A stretch of 63,474 nucleotides of DNA from Hyphomonadaceae bacterium (lineage in GTDB: Bacteria > Pseudomonadota > Alphaproteobacteria > Rhizobiales > Hyphomicrobiaceae), in assembly GCA_019747815.1 (NCBI GenBank), contig JAIEQJ010000051.1, forward strand, positions 1 to 63,474, given 5' to 3'. Position 1 is the stretch's first letter. Each line of letters starts with the position of its first letter. The notes beneath the pieces are model-generated. The model ran no database searches and was not told where the DNA came from. It saw nothing but the letters and a program-made list of their open reading frames with translations. Position numbers and translations under genes: made by a program. This document shows positions 10,168 through 20,500 of this stretch, piece by piece.

Positions 10168-11097
10168 GTGGTTGTCTTCGGTCAGTTTCTGGAAGTGTTG
10201 ATCGGCGGCCTGCTGGCGGGCGTGCTCTACTCGCTCGTGGCCCTGGGCTTCGTCCTGATCTTCAAGGCCTCGGGCGTCTTCAACTTCGCCCAGGGCGCCA
10301 TGGTGCTGCTGGCCGGCCTCGCCCTCGTACGCTCCCTCGACTTCATGGTGGCGCGCGGCGTGCCGGTGTGGGCGGCGATCGTGCTCGGCCTGGTGTTTGC
10401 GGGCCTGATCATGGCCATCAGCGCGTGGCTGATCGAGCGCTTCGTGGTGGGGCCTCTCGTCAACCAGGACGGCTTGACGCTTTTCATGTCGACCATCGGC
10501 GCCACCTTCATCATCGAAGGCGCCGCCCAGCTCATCTTTGGTTCCGATGTCTATCCGCTGCGCCTGTTTCCCACCGATGCCTGGTTCCTGTTCGAGAGCG
10601 CGTTCCCGGGCGGCATCCTGGTCAACAAGCTCGACGTCTGGGGCGGCCTGATCGCCGGCATTCTCGTCACCGGCCTCGCCATCTTCTTCCAGAAAACCAA
10701 GACCGGCCGTGCGCTGCGCGCCGTCGCCGATGATCATGCTGCGGCCCAATCGGTGGGTATTCCGATCAGCTGGATCTGGTTCGTGGTGTGGCTCGTCGCC
10801 GGCCTCGTCGCGCTTGTCGCGGCGACCGTGTGGGGAACCAAGCTCGGCGTGCAGTTCTCCATCACCTTCCTGGCGCTCAAGGCCCTGCCCGTCCTTATCA
10901 TCGGCGGCTTCACGTCGGTTCCCGGCGCCATTGTCGGGGGCCTGCTCATAGGCGCCGGCGAGAAGCTCGCCGAAGTCTACCTCGGGCCCTTCATCGGCGG
11001 CGGCATCGAGTATTGGTTCGCCTACGTGCTGGCGCTCGCCGTGCTGCTGGCGCGCCCGCAGGGCCTGTTCGGCGAACGCATCATCGAGCGGATCTGA
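10168..11097 (+). CDS. livH: Liv-type ABC transporter permease (LivH family)
   Basis: A 309-residue inner-membrane permease with about eight hydrophobic segments. Family marks are LLAGVLYSLVALGFVLIFKASGVFNFAQG at the N-terminus, broken across the first two helices, and RALRAVADDHAAAQSVGI in the coupling loop. The GTG at 10168 was chosen because TGAGGAG precedes it by about 6 bases and it gives the canonical LivH N-terminus; the open frame back to 10021 is an overlap with livG. It lies ten bases after livG. Confidence 0.9.
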   Translation: MVVFGQFLEVLIGGLLAGVLYSLVALGFVLIFKASGVFNFAQGAMVLLAGLALVRSLDFMVARGVPVWAAIVLGLVFAGLIMAISAWLIERFVVGPLVNQDGLTLFMSTIGATFIIEGAAQLIFGSDVYPLRLFPTDAWFLFESAFPGGILVNKLDVWGGLIAGILVTGLAIFFQKTKTGRALRAVADDHAAAQSVGIPISWIWFVVWLVAGLVALVAATVWGTKLGVQFSITFLALKALPVLIIGGFTSVPGAIVGGLLIGAGEKLAEVYLGPFIGGGIEYWFAYVLALAVLLARPQGLFGERIIERI

Positions 11098-11110
11098 GGA
11101 GAGACCGGGC

Positions 11111-12238
11111 GTGCTCTATCGCGAAGCGGGTCAGTTCAAGACCACCTACTCCGCCGACATGGCGATCTTTCCCATTCGCCAGGATCGCGTGGCGCTGATC
11201 CTTCTGCTCCTCTTCGCGTTCATCGGCGTGCCGGTGATGGCGACCTTCCATATCTGGCCACTCGGCAGCGACTACATGCTGCGCGCGATCCTGATCCCCT
11301 TCCTGATCCTTGCGCTCGCCGCCATCGGCGTGAACATTCTCGTCGGCTATTGCGGGCAGATCTCGCTCGGCAGCGGCGCATTCATGGCGATCGGTGCCTA
11401 CAGCGCCTACAAGTTCAGCACCGGCGTGCACCTGCCGCTGGCATGGCTGGGCACCGCGCTTGCCATTCCGCCGCTGCCTGTGCTGCCATCGATCCTGCTC
11501 GGCGGCCTGATGGCGGCCGTCGTCGGCATCCTGTTCGGTATCCCAAGCCTGCGGATCAAGGGCCTCTACCTGGCGGTGGCCACGCTCGCCGCCCAGTTCT
11601 TCTTCGACTGGGTGTTCATCCGCGTGAAGTGGTTCACCAACTACGCACCGTCCGGCTCCGTGTCCGCGCCCGAGCTCAACTTCTTCGGCTTGACCGTCAA
11701 CACCTCGATCGAGCGTTATCTCCTGTGCCTCATTTTCGTGACGTTGTTTGCCTTCGTCGCCAAGAACCTGGTGCGCGGGAATCTCGGCCGCCAATGGATG
11801 GCCATCCGCGACATGGACATCGCCGCCGAGCTGATGGGCATCCGGCCGTTCTATGCCAAGCTCACCGCCTTCGCCGTCTCGTCCTTCATGGTCGGTGTGG
11901 CCGGCGCACTGTGGGCCTTCGTCTACCTGGGCGCCTGGGAGCCCCTGGCATTCGACATCAACCGGTCGTTCCAGCTGCTGTTCATGGTCATCATCGGCGG
12001 GTTGGGCTCGATCTTGGGGTCGTTCCTGGGCGCCGCCTTCATCCTGATCCTGCCGATCATGCTCGACCAGGTGCCGCATGCGATCGGCGTACCGATTTCG
12101 GTCGAAACCGTATCGCATCTCGTGTTCATCGTGACCGGTGCGTTGATCTGCTATCTGCTGATCGTCGAGCCGCATGGCTTCGCCAAGCTCTGGTCGATCG
12201 GCAAGGAAAAGCTCAGACTCTGGCCTTACCCCTATTGA
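11111..12238 (+). CDS. livM: Liv-type ABC transporter permease (LivM family)
   Basis: A 375-residue permease, the second half of the channel. It shows the LivM pattern: a first soluble stretch of about 30 residues, then NILVGYCGQISLGSGAFMAI, the GIPSLRIKGLYLAVATLA helix and the coupling segment GRQWMAIRDMDIAAELMGI. The GTG start at 11111 has GAGGAGAG upstream and follows livH by 13 bases. A gap of about 130 bases without a gene separates it from the binding-protein gene, which has its own strong ribosome binding site. Confidence 0.9.
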   Translation: MLYREAGQFKTTYSADMAIFPIRQDRVALILLLLFAFIGVPVMATFHIWPLGSDYMLRAILIPFLILALAAIGVNILVGYCGQISLGSGAFMAIGAYSAYKFSTGVHLPLAWLGTALAIPPLPVLPSILLGGLMAAVVGILFGIPSLRIKGLYLAVATLAAQFFFDWVFIRVKWFTNYAPSGSVSAPELNFFGLTVNTSIERYLLCLIFVTLFAFVAKNLVRGNLGRQWMAIRDMDIAAELMGIRPFYAKLTAFAVSSFMVGVAGALWAFVYLGAWEPLAFDINRSFQLLFMVIIGGLGSILGSFLGAAFILILPIMLDQVPHAIGVPISVETVSHLVFIVTGALICYLLIVEPHGFAKLWSIGKEKLRLWPYPY

Positions 12239-12368
12239 GGGCCTAGGCTGGCGCTACGAAATGCCGGCGCGCAGTGTGGAGCGGCGCACCGCATCAAGAC
12301 AGAAGAAGACAGAAAGGCTCGCGTTCAAGGCCCACGGCCCACCGGCCGGAAGCACAAGGAGGAATGAA

Positions 12369-13691
12369 ATGATCCGCAAAACTCTGGCCCTGGCAGCCGC
12401 GGCCATCGGCATGACGGCGATCGCGGAGCCGGTGCTGGCACAGCAGAACGAGCAGTTCATCCCGCTGCTGGTCTACCGCTCCGGCGCGTACGCCGTGAAC
12501 GGCGTGCCCTACGCCAACGGCGTGGTCGACTACTACAACCTGGTCAACGAGCGCGATGGCGGCGTCAACGGCGTCAAGCTGACCTTCGAGGAATGCGAGA
12601 CGGCGTACGCCACGGACAAGGGCGTGGAGTGCTACGAGCGCCTCAAGGGCAAAGGCCCCACCGGGGCTGCGTATGTGAACCCGCTCTCGACCGGCATCAC
12701 ATTCGCCCTCACGGAAAAGACGCTGGCCGACAAAATCCCGATCATCACGATGGGATACGGCCGGGCCGACTCCAAGAACGGCTCCGTGTTCACGTGGAAC
12801 TTCCCGCTGCTTGGCACCTACTGGTCGGCCGCCGACATCGCCATCCAGCACGTGGCCAGGGAAATGGGTGGCGCAGACAAGCTCAAGGGCAAGAAGATCT
12901 CGCTCGTCTATCACGACAGCCCCTACGGCAAGGAGCCGATCCCGGCGCTGCAGGTGCTCGCCCAGAAGCACGGCTTCGAGTTCACGCCCGTCCCCGTCAC
13001 GCATCCGGGTGTGGAGCAGAAGTCGCAATGGCTGGCGATCCGCCAGAACCGGCCCGACTACGTGCTGCTGTGGGGCTGGGGCGTGATGAACGGCACCGCG
13101 ATCCGGGAGGCCGCCGCCGTTGCCTATCCGCGTGACAAGATGCTGGGCGTCTGGTGGTCGGGCGCGGAGCCTGACGTCACGCCGGCCGGCGCCGAAAGCG
13201 TGGGCTACAAGGCCCTTATGCTGCAGCATGGCGCACAGAGGACGCCCGTGCACGCCGACATCGAGAAGCACGTCTACGCGAAGGGAAAGGGCATCACCGA
13301 GAAGGATAAGATCGGCGAGGTGCTCTACAATCGCGGCGTGGTCAACGCCATGCTGGGCGTGGAGGCCATCCGTACCGCCCAGAGCAAGTTCGGCAAGAAG
13401 CCGCTGACCGGCGAGCAGGTGCGCTGGGGATACGAGAACCTCAATCTCTCGGCGGAGCGTCTCAAGGAGCTCGGCTTCGAAGGCATGCTGCGGCCGATCA
13501 AGATCACCTGTGCCGATCACGAAGGCGCGCGCGATGGCCGTGTGCAGCAGTGGGACGGCAAGGCTTGGAAGATCATCTCCGACTGGTACACCGCGAACCA
13601 GGAGACCACCGAGCCTCTCGTCAAGGACGTATCGGCCAAGTATGCGGCGGAAAAGAAAATCACCCCGCGCGATTGTGCCAAGGAGAGCTGA
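12369..13691 (+). CDS. ABC transporter periplasmic substrate-binding protein (LivK/aryl-acid type)
   Basis: A 440-residue type I periplasmic binding protein. The signal peptide covers residues 1 to about 25 (cleavage after VLA). The mature protein has two Rossmann-like lobes (peripla_BP_6 pattern: YRSGAYAVNGVPYANG, GGVNGVKLTFEECETAY, YHDSPYGKEPIPALQ). It is longer than typical leucine-binding proteins and lacks their exact ligand-site patterns, so a non-amino-acid ligand is plausible. The ATG at 12369 has AAGGAGGA just upstream; the frame open from 12174 overlaps livM. A hairpin follows its stop, as is common after highly translated binding-protein genes. Confidence 0.88.
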   Translation: MIRKTLALAAAAIGMTAIAEPVLAQQNEQFIPLLVYRSGAYAVNGVPYANGVVDYYNLVNERDGGVNGVKLTFEECETAYATDKGVECYERLKGKGPTGAAYVNPLSTGITFALTEKTLADKIPIITMGYGRADSKNGSVFTWNFPLLGTYWSAADIAIQHVAREMGGADKLKGKKISLVYHDSPYGKEPIPALQVLAQKHGFEFTPVPVTHPGVEQKSQWLAIRQNRPDYVLLWGWGVMNGTAIREAAAVAYPRDKMLGVWWSGAEPDVTPAGAESVGYKALMLQHGAQRTPVHADIEKHVYAKGKGITEKDKIGEVLYNRGVVNAMLGVEAIRTAQSKFGKKPLTGEQVRWGYENLNLSAERLKELGFEGMLRPIKITCADHEGARDGRVQQWDGKAWKIISDWYTANQETTEPLVKDVSAKYAAEKKITPRDCAKES

Positions 13692-13724
13692 GACCGGCGC
13701 ATGCGCGAATGACGCAAAGGCGGG

Positions 13725-13744
13725 GAGGCGGCCGCAGCCGCCTC
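13725..13744 (+). promoter_or_regulatory. Intercistronic hairpin between binding-protein gene and livF
   Basis: A perfect 8-bp stem, GAGGCGGC with GCCGCCTC, closed by CGCA, lies 33 bases after the binding-protein stop and 42 bases before livF. It is followed by TCTGTTCTC, not a uridine run. A 3'-end-protecting or partial-termination hairpin would leave the binding protein in excess over the ATPase; this role is inferred. Confidence 0.45.
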
Positions 13745-13786
13745 TCTGTTCTCACTGATCAGACAGTGCGATTTTGGAGCAGTCTC

Positions 13787-14626
13787 GTGTCCCAAGCCCA
13801 GTCCGCCGCAGCACCGCGAACGGCAAAGGCGGTTCTTGCCGTGAAGAACATCGAGGTCATCTACGACCACGTCATCCTGGTGCTCAAGGGCGTATCGCTG
13901 GAGGTGCTGGAAGGTGGGATCGTGGCCCTCCTTGGCGCCAACGGCGCGGGCAAGTCGACAACGCTGAAGGCCATCTCCAATCTCATCAAGTCCGAGCGCG
14001 GCGACGTCACCAAGGGCTCGATCGAGTTCAGGGGCGAGCGGGTGGACAGGCTGACACCCAACGATTTGGTGCGTCGCGGCTGCATCCAGGTGATGGAGGG
14101 CCGGCACTGCTTCGGCCATCTCACGGTTGAGGAAAACCTGCTGACGGGGTCGTTCACACGCACGGACGGCCGTACCGCCGTCGCCAATGATCTGGAGATG
14201 GTGTACGGCTACTTCCCGCGGTTGAAGGAGCGGCGCACCTCCCTTGCCGGCTACATCTCGGGCGGCGAGCAGCAGATGACGGCCATCGGCCGGGCGCTCA
14301 TGTCGGCGCCATCCATGATGCTGCTGGACGAACCCTCGATGGGCCTGGCACCCCAACTCGTTGAAGAAATCTTCGAGATTGTGAAAAGGCTGAATACGGA
14401 GCAGGGCTTGTCGGTGCTGCTGGCGGAGCAGAACACCAACATGGCACTGAAGTATGCGACCTACGGATACATCCTCGAGAACGGGCGCGTGGTCATGGAC
14501 GGCGAGGCCAAGTCGCTGCGCGAGAACGAGGACGTGCGCGAGTTCTACCTCGGCATCGGCGGCGGCGACCGCAGGAGCTTCCGCGACGTGAAGTCCTATA
14601 AGCGGCGCAAGCGTTGGCTGGCATAA
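13787..14626 (+). CDS. livF: Liv-type ABC transporter ATP-binding protein (LivF family)
   Basis: A 279-residue ABC ATPase, slightly longer than typical LivF because of a C-terminal tail (GGDRRSFRDVKSYKRRKRW). Walker A is GANGAGKS, the signature ISGGEQQMTAIGRAL, and Walker B MMLLDEPSMGL; the LivF-typical PQLVEEIFEI follows. The GTG at 13787 is preferred because GGAGC lies 6 bases upstream and the family N-terminus starts there; the frame is open back to 13550, inside the binding-protein gene. It follows the hairpin and precedes the second ligase by 34 bases. Confidence 0.9.
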   Translation: MSQAQSAAAPRTAKAVLAVKNIEVIYDHVILVLKGVSLEVLEGGIVALLGANGAGKSTTLKAISNLIKSERGDVTKGSIEFRGERVDRLTPNDLVRRGCIQVMEGRHCFGHLTVEENLLTGSFTRTDGRTAVANDLEMVYGYFPRLKERRTSLAGYISGGEQQMTAIGRALMSAPSMMLLDEPSMGLAPQLVEEIFEIVKRLNTEQGLSVLLAEQNTNMALKYATYGYILENGRVVMDGEAKSLRENEDVREFYLGIGGGDRRSFRDVKSYKRRKRWLA

Positions 14627-14660
14627 CGACCCTCGCCAAACGACATCCGACAGGTAGCAC

Positions 14661-15896
14661 GTGACGAACGTCCATTTCGACCAACTTGAAACCCGCGACC
14701 CCGACCAGCGCGAGCTGGCGCAATTCAATCTCCTGCCCGACATGATCCGTCGAGCGGTCGCCGAGGCGCCGGGATGGGCCAGCCATCTTGAGGGCATCGA
14801 CCCGGCGGTCGCCGCTTCCCGCGCCGGGCTTGCCACTTTGCCGATCCTGCGCAAGTCGTCGCTGCATGCCCTGCAGGCCAAGCGCCCGCCGTTCGGCGGC
14901 TTCGCCACGGTCCCCGCCACCGAGGTCGCGCGCATTTTCATGTCGCCGGGGCCGATTTTCGAGCCCGAAGGCCGCGGCGAGGACTGGTGGCGCGCAGCGC
15001 GCGCCCTCCATGCTGCGGGGGTGCACGAGGGCGACATCGTGCACAACACCTTTGCCTATCATCTGACGCCGGGAGGTTGGCTGCTGGATTCGGGCGCCCG
15101 CGCACTCGGCTGCGCAGTGATCGCCGCCGGCCCAGGCAACACCGAGCAGCAGCTCGAGGTGATCCAAACCTTGAAGCCTACGGTGTATGTAGGCGTGCCG
15201 GACTATCTGAAGATCCTGCTCGACAAGGCCAGGGAGGCAGGCAAAGACGCCACCTCCTTCAAGAAGGCGCTCATGGGCGGCGGCGCCCTGTTCCCCTCGC
15301 TCCGCGCCGAGTACAAGCAGCGCGGCATCGCCACCTTTCAGACCTACGCCACCGCCGACATCGGCATTATCGCCTACGAGAGCCCGGCGCTTGAGGGCAT
15401 GATCGTCGACGAGGGCGTGATCGTGGAAATCGTGCGGCCCGGCACCGGCGATCCGGTGCCGATGGGCGAGGTGGGCGAAGTGGTCGTGACCTCGTTCAAC
15501 CGCGACTATCCCATGATCCGGTTCGCCACCGGCGACCTATCGGCCGTGCTGCCGGGACCAAGTCCCTGCGGCCGCACCAACATGCGCATCAAGGGCTGGC
15601 TCGGACGCGCCGATCAGACCACCAAGGTGAAGGGCATGTTCGTGCACCCCGAGCAGGTGGCCGAGGTGGCCAAACGTCATGCCGGCGTCGGCCGTGTGCG
15701 TCTCGTCGTCGGGCGGGCCGGCGAGCAGGACACCATGACGCTGCGCGCCGAAGCCGGCAACGACCCCGCTCTCAAAGCCAAGCTGGCCGAGACGCTGCAG
15801 TCGATCACCAAGCTCAAGGGCGAGGTGGAGATCGTCGCCCCCGGCTCGCTGCCCAACGACGGCAAAGTCATTGCCGACGAGCGCACGTACACATAA
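14661..15896 (+). CDS. Phenylacetate-CoA ligase-like AMP-forming ligase
   Basis: A 411-residue ligase of the PaaK branch of the adenylate-forming superfamily, smaller than FadD-type enzymes, as expected for that branch. Visible motifs are GGWLLDSGARALG, ALMGGGALFPSLRAEYKQ, QTYATADIGIIAYES, EVGEVVVTSFNRDYPMIRFATGDLSAV and the C-terminal KVKGMFVHPEQVAEV. It probably converts an aryl or arylacetic acid to its CoA thioester. The GTG start at 14661 has only a weak AGG upstream. As the last gene of an operon with a complete importer and a second ligase, it likely shares the imported substrate or a catabolite of it. Confidence 0.82.
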   Translation: MTNVHFDQLETRDPDQRELAQFNLLPDMIRRAVAEAPGWASHLEGIDPAVAASRAGLATLPILRKSSLHALQAKRPPFGGFATVPATEVARIFMSPGPIFEPEGRGEDWWRAARALHAAGVHEGDIVHNTFAYHLTPGGWLLDSGARALGCAVIAAGPGNTEQQLEVIQTLKPTVYVGVPDYLKILLDKAREAGKDATSFKKALMGGGALFPSLRAEYKQRGIATFQTYATADIGIIAYESPALEGMIVDEGVIVEIVRPGTGDPVPMGEVGEVVVTSFNRDYPMIRFATGDLSAVLPGPSPCGRTNMRIKGWLGRADQTTKVKGMFVHPEQVAEVAKRHAGVGRVRLVVGRAGEQDTMTLRAEAGNDPALKAKLAETLQSITKLKGEVEIVAPGSLPNDGKVIADERTYT

Positions 15897-15989
15897 AACC
15901 GCGGGCGTCGGCCACTGTCATACTGGCCTGGCGCGTCAGCGCGCGCCAAGTACCGAGGCAAGCAAGTGGATGCTCACCTTGGGTTTTGG

Positions 15990-16010
15990 CCCCGCATGGC
16001 CGCTGCGGGG
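15990..16010. terminator. Hairpin between convergent ligase and CoA-transferase genes
   Basis: CCCCGCA pairs perfectly with TGCGGGG around a 7-base loop, between two convergent genes. Neither strand shows a clear uridine run after the stem, so function as a bidirectional terminator is only suggested by its placement. Confidence 0.4.
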
Positions 16011-16021
16011 ACGACAAAAGC

Positions 16022-17209
16022 TCAAATCACCCCGTCGCGCGCCAAGGCGTCCACATCGGCCGCACTGTAGCCAAGCAGGCCCGTCAGCACGTCACGCGTG
16101 TGCTGGCCGATCGTCGGCGGTGCGGCATAGGACGTGAGCGGCGTTTCGCTCAGGTGCACGGCATTCTTCAGTGCCTTCACGACGCCGGCGCTGGCGTGCT
16201 CCATCTCTGCAACCATCCCCCGCGCCTTGAGCAGATCGCTCTCGCACACTTCACCCACCGAGCGAATGGCGCCACTGGGCACGCCTGCCTTGTCGAGACG
16301 TCGCAGCCACTCGTCCCGGGTGCGCTCCTTGATCAGGGCTTCGATCACCGGCACCAGCTCCTCACGGTTGCGCACACGGTCGGGTGCCTTGGCAAACCGT
16401 GGGTGGTCCTTGAGATCCTCCCGCTCGGCCGCGCTGCAGAAGCGTTGCCACAGATCGTCGTTGGCAACCCCGAGATTGATCCAGCCGTCAGCGGCCTCAA
16501 AGGTTGCGTAGGGCACGATCGTGGGATGCTCGTTGCCGCGGCGCCGGGGCGAGCTCCCCGTGGCGAAGAAGATGCTGGCGTTGAACGTCAGGAGAGACGC
16601 CACCGCCTCGTACATGGAGACGCCGACGTGCTGGCCGACGCCCGTTGCCTTGCGCGTGTACAGCGCCGCGAGAATGCCCTGCACGGCATATAGTCCCGAC
16701 ACCAGGTCACCAATCGCCGTGCCGACCTTGTAGGGTGCGCCATCGCCCGGCCCGGTGATATCCATGATGCCGGCTTCGCCTTGCACGATCACGTCATAGC
16801 CGGGTCGGTCCTTCTGCGGACCGGTGCCGCCAAACCCCGAGATCGAGGCATAGATCATCGACGGCCGCTTCTTCTTCACCGCCTCGTAGCCAAAGCCCAG
16901 CCGATCCATTGCGCCCGGACGGAAGTTCTCGACCAAAATGTCGCCCTGCTCGATCAACCGCCAGAGCACCTCCTTGCCCCGGTCACTCTTCATATCGAGC
17001 GTAACGCTCTTCTTGTTGCGATTGACGGACAGAAAGTACGCAGCCTGATCGCCTTGGTGCGGCGGCGCGAAGGCCCGCGTGTCGTCGCCCTTCCCGGGCT
17101 GCTCCACCTTGATCACCTCAGCGCCCAGATCGCCGAGCTGCATCGTGCAGTAGGGCCCCGAGAGCACTCTTGTGAGATCGATGACGCGAAGCCCTTGCAA
17201 TGGACGCAT
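16022..17209 (-). CDS. Class III CoA-transferase (CaiB/BaiF family)
   Basis: A 395-codon gene of the formyl-CoA transferase fold, moving CoA between carboxylic acids. Motifs are GLRVIDLTRVLSGPYCTMQLGDLGAEVIKVE (the N-terminal signature, here over residues 6-36), NRNKKSVTLD, VENFRPG, ASISGFG and the catalytic Asp at 168 in TAIGDLVSG. The acyl substrates are unknown. The start at 17209 was chosen over 17233 because GTGAGGAACAG directly precedes the ATG. It lies downstream of the indolepyruvate oxidoreductase gene on the same strand with a gap of 293 bases, so it may be separately transcribed. Confidence 0.88.
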   Translation of the reverse strand: MRPLQGLRVIDLTRVLSGPYCTMQLGDLGAEVIKVEQPGKGDDTRAFAPPHQGDQAAYFLSVNRNKKSVTLDMKSDRGKEVLWRLIEQGDILVENFRPGAMDRLGFGYEAVKKKRPSMIYASISGFGGTGPQKDRPGYDVIVQGEAGIMDITGPGDGAPYKVGTAIGDLVSGLYAVQGILAALYTRKATGVGQHVGVSMYEAVASLLTFNASIFFATGSSPRRRGNEHPTIVPYATFEAADGWINLGVANDDLWQRFCSAAEREDLKDHPRFAKAPDRVRNREELVPVIEALIKERTRDEWLRRLDKAGVPSGAIRSVGEVCESDLLKARGMVAEMEHASAGVVKALKNAVHLSETPLTSYAAPPTIGQHTRDVLTGLLGYSAADVDALARDGVI

Positions 17210-17502
17210 TCTGTTCCTCACGTGATTTTCCATCGCACGGCCCGGGGCCCTGCCGGCTTGGGCGGGGCGATGCGGCCTGCAGGTTTACAGGCCCGCGGGG
17301 CTATCAGGCAAGGCGTGAATGGACGCGCCCACTCGCTGCACTGCATCCAGCAGCGGCAAAGCCCGCCGGCACGATGCGGCGCTTGCGATGCTCGACGGTG
17401 CCCGAGGCCTGAAGACCGCGCTATGTCTCTGCGCCCATGGCTGCTGGCGCTCTCTCTCGGTCGTCGCAACGTGTCGTTGGCAGAGATCGAGCCGCGCTGC
17501 GC

Positions 17503-20500
17503 CTACTCCGCCGCTCTCAGCGTCCTGGTGGGTGAGGGATTGCGCAGCTCGGCCAGCAGAAGAGCCTCCCGCGCCTTCACCGCCTTGTAGTTGCGCTCTT
17601 TGATGTGTCCGAAGCCCTTGATGTCCAGCGGCAGGCCGGCAAGCGCCACCGCCGTGGCGTGGCTGGCCGGCGTCAGCCGCTCCGCAATCTCGTCGAGCAG
17701 CTTCTCGTAATCGGCGATCATCCGCCGCTCGAGCTTGCGCTCGTGCGTATAGCCGAACACGTCCCACGCCGTACCGCGCAAGGCTTTGCCCTTGGCGAGC
17801 AGGCGGAATACCGGCAGCATCCAGCGCCCGAACCTCATCTTGCGCGGCTCGCCGGTGAGCCTGTCGCGGCGCGCGAGCAGCGGCGGCGCCAGGTGGAACT
17901 CGAGCTTGGCGCGCGCCTCGAACTGTTCTGCCAGCACCGCTTCAAAGGCCGGGCTGGTGAACAGGCGCGCAACCTCGTACTCATCCTTGTAGGCGAGCAG
18001 CTTGTGATAGCCGCGCGCGGCCGCTTCGGCGAGGCCCGCGCGCCCCGGTGCATTGCTGCGCTCGACCTCGGCCAGATCGGCAATGCGGGCACGATAGCGA
18101 TCGGCGAGCCTTGCGTGCTGATAGTCGGCAAGCTCGGCGGCACGATAGGCGACGATATCGTCGAGCGTCTGGGGCTTCGGCGCGAGAGGCTTGGCCGGCC
18201 CCATCATGCGATCGATGGCACCCATGTCGTGCGCCGCCAGGCGCCCGAAGCGGAAGGCGCCCTTGCTCATCTCGACCGCCGCACCGTTGAGCTCGATGGC
18301 CTGCTCGATGGCCGCCGCGCCGATCGGCACGCAGCCGAGCTGATAGGCATAGCCCAGCAGGAACACGTTGGCGGCAATCGAATCGCCGAACAGCTTCACG
18401 GCTGCCGTGTGGGCATCGAAATGATGCACCGGCGCCTTGCCCGCGCGCTCGGCGATGGCGTGCCGCAGCGCCGCGCCAGGAACCTTCAGATCGGCCTTGC
18501 GGGTGAAATCCGCCGTCGACATCTCGTAGTCGGAGAACACCACCGCCGTATGGTCGGGCTTGATCGTCTCCAGCACCTTGTTGGAGGCCGTGACCACCAG
18601 ATCGCAGCCCAGCACCAGATCGGCGCCGGCCACGCCCGCGCGGATCGCATGAATCTGGTCCACGGTCTTGGCCACCCGCATGTGGCAGGCCACCGCGCCG
18701 CCCTTCTGGGCGAGGCCGGTCATGTCGATGGCGCCGAAGCCCTTGCCTTCCAGATGTGCGGCCTGACCGAGCAAAGCCGATACGGTGACGACGCCGGTGC
18801 CGCCCACCCCCGTCACCAGCATGGTGTAGGGATGGTCGAGCGACGGCAGGTTGGGCTCGGGCAGGCTCGCCAGCATGGCCGTGACGCCCGTCTCGCCCAC
18901 GGGCTTCCTGGCCTTCCTCACCTTGGCGCCGTGCACCGTCACGAAGCTCGGGCAGAAGCCGTTGAGACAGGAAAAGTCCTTGTTGCAGGCCGACTGGTCG
19001 ATGGCGCGCTTGGTGCCGAGCTCGGTCTCCAGGGGGACGACCGCGACACAATTGGATTTCACGCCGCAGTCTCCGCAGCCCTCGCAGACCGCCGGATTGA
19101 TGAACACGCGCTTGTCGGGGTCCGGGAACAGGCCGCGCTTGCGGCGCCGCCGCTTCTCGGCAGCGCAGGTCTGGTCATACAGCAGGACGGAAACGCCGGG
19201 GGTCTCGCGCAGCTCCTGCTGGACCTTCTGCAAATCGCGCCGATCGTAGACCGGCACCCCGTGCGGGATGAACCCGGCGGGATACTTGTGCGGCTCGTCG
19301 GTGACGACGACGACCGTCTCGATACCCTCGGCCAGCACCTGCCTCAGGATCATCGACACGCTGATGCCGCCATCCAGCGGCTGGCCGCCGGTCATGGCGA
19401 CGGCATCGTTGTAGAGGATCTTGAACGTCATGGTCACCCCGGCCGCCCGCGCCGCGCGGATCGCCAGGCTGCCCGAGTGGATATAGGTGCCGTCGCCCAG
19501 GTTCTGGAACACGTGCTGGGTCTTGGAGAAGGGCGCCTCGCCGATCCAGTTGGTGCCCTCCCCGCCCATCTGGGTGAAGCCCTCGGTCGAGCGGTCCATC
19601 CAGTGGGCCATGTAGTGGCAGCCGATGCCGGCATAGGCGCGCGAGCCCTGCGGCACGACGGTTGAGGAGTTGTGCGGGCAGCCGGGGCAGAAATAGGGGA
19701 TGCGGGTTGCAGCTTCGGCAGCCTCCGGCCGATTGCCCTTGAGGCGCTTCAGCTCGGCGACCCTCGCCTTGATGTCATCCCCGGCCCCGTCCCTGATCAG
19801 CCGCTCGCCGAGCTTGATGGCAATGTCGGTGGGGTCGAGCGCATACTTGGCCGGGAACAGCCACTGCTCGTTCTCATCCTTCTTGCCGAGCACGCGCGGG
19901 CGGTGGGGAAGGTCGTAGAGTTGCTCCTTGACCTGCGTCTCGATCAGCGCGCGCTTCTCCTCAATCACCAGGATGAGGTCGAGCCCCTGCGCGAATTTCA
20001 GCACACCTTGCGGCTCGAGCGGCCAGGTCATGCCGACCTTGTAGAGGCGGATGCCGAGCGCGTTGGCGCGCACCTCGTCGATGCCGAGCTCATCGAACGC
20101 CTGGCGGACGTCGAGATAGCTCTTGCCGGTGGTGATGATGCCGATCTTGGGGCTGGCCCCGCCGCTGGTGATGAGGCGGTCGAACTTGTTGGCGCGCGCG
20201 AAGGCCAGAATGGCCGCGCGCTTGAAATCATGCAGCCGGGCTTCCTTGGCCAGCGCCTGATCGCCAAGCCGGATGCCCAGGCCCCCGGGCGGCATGGTGA
20301 AGTCATCGGGAATCTTGATCTGGATGCGGTCGACGCGGCCATCGACCGTCGATGTCGCCTCGATGTTGTCCTTCACGCACTTGATGCCGACCCACACGCC
20401 GGCGAAGCGCGACAGGCCGAAGCCCAGAATCCCGTAGTCGAGGATTTCCTGTACGCCGGCAGGGTTCAGGACCGGCATCATGTAGTCGAGGAATGCGAAC

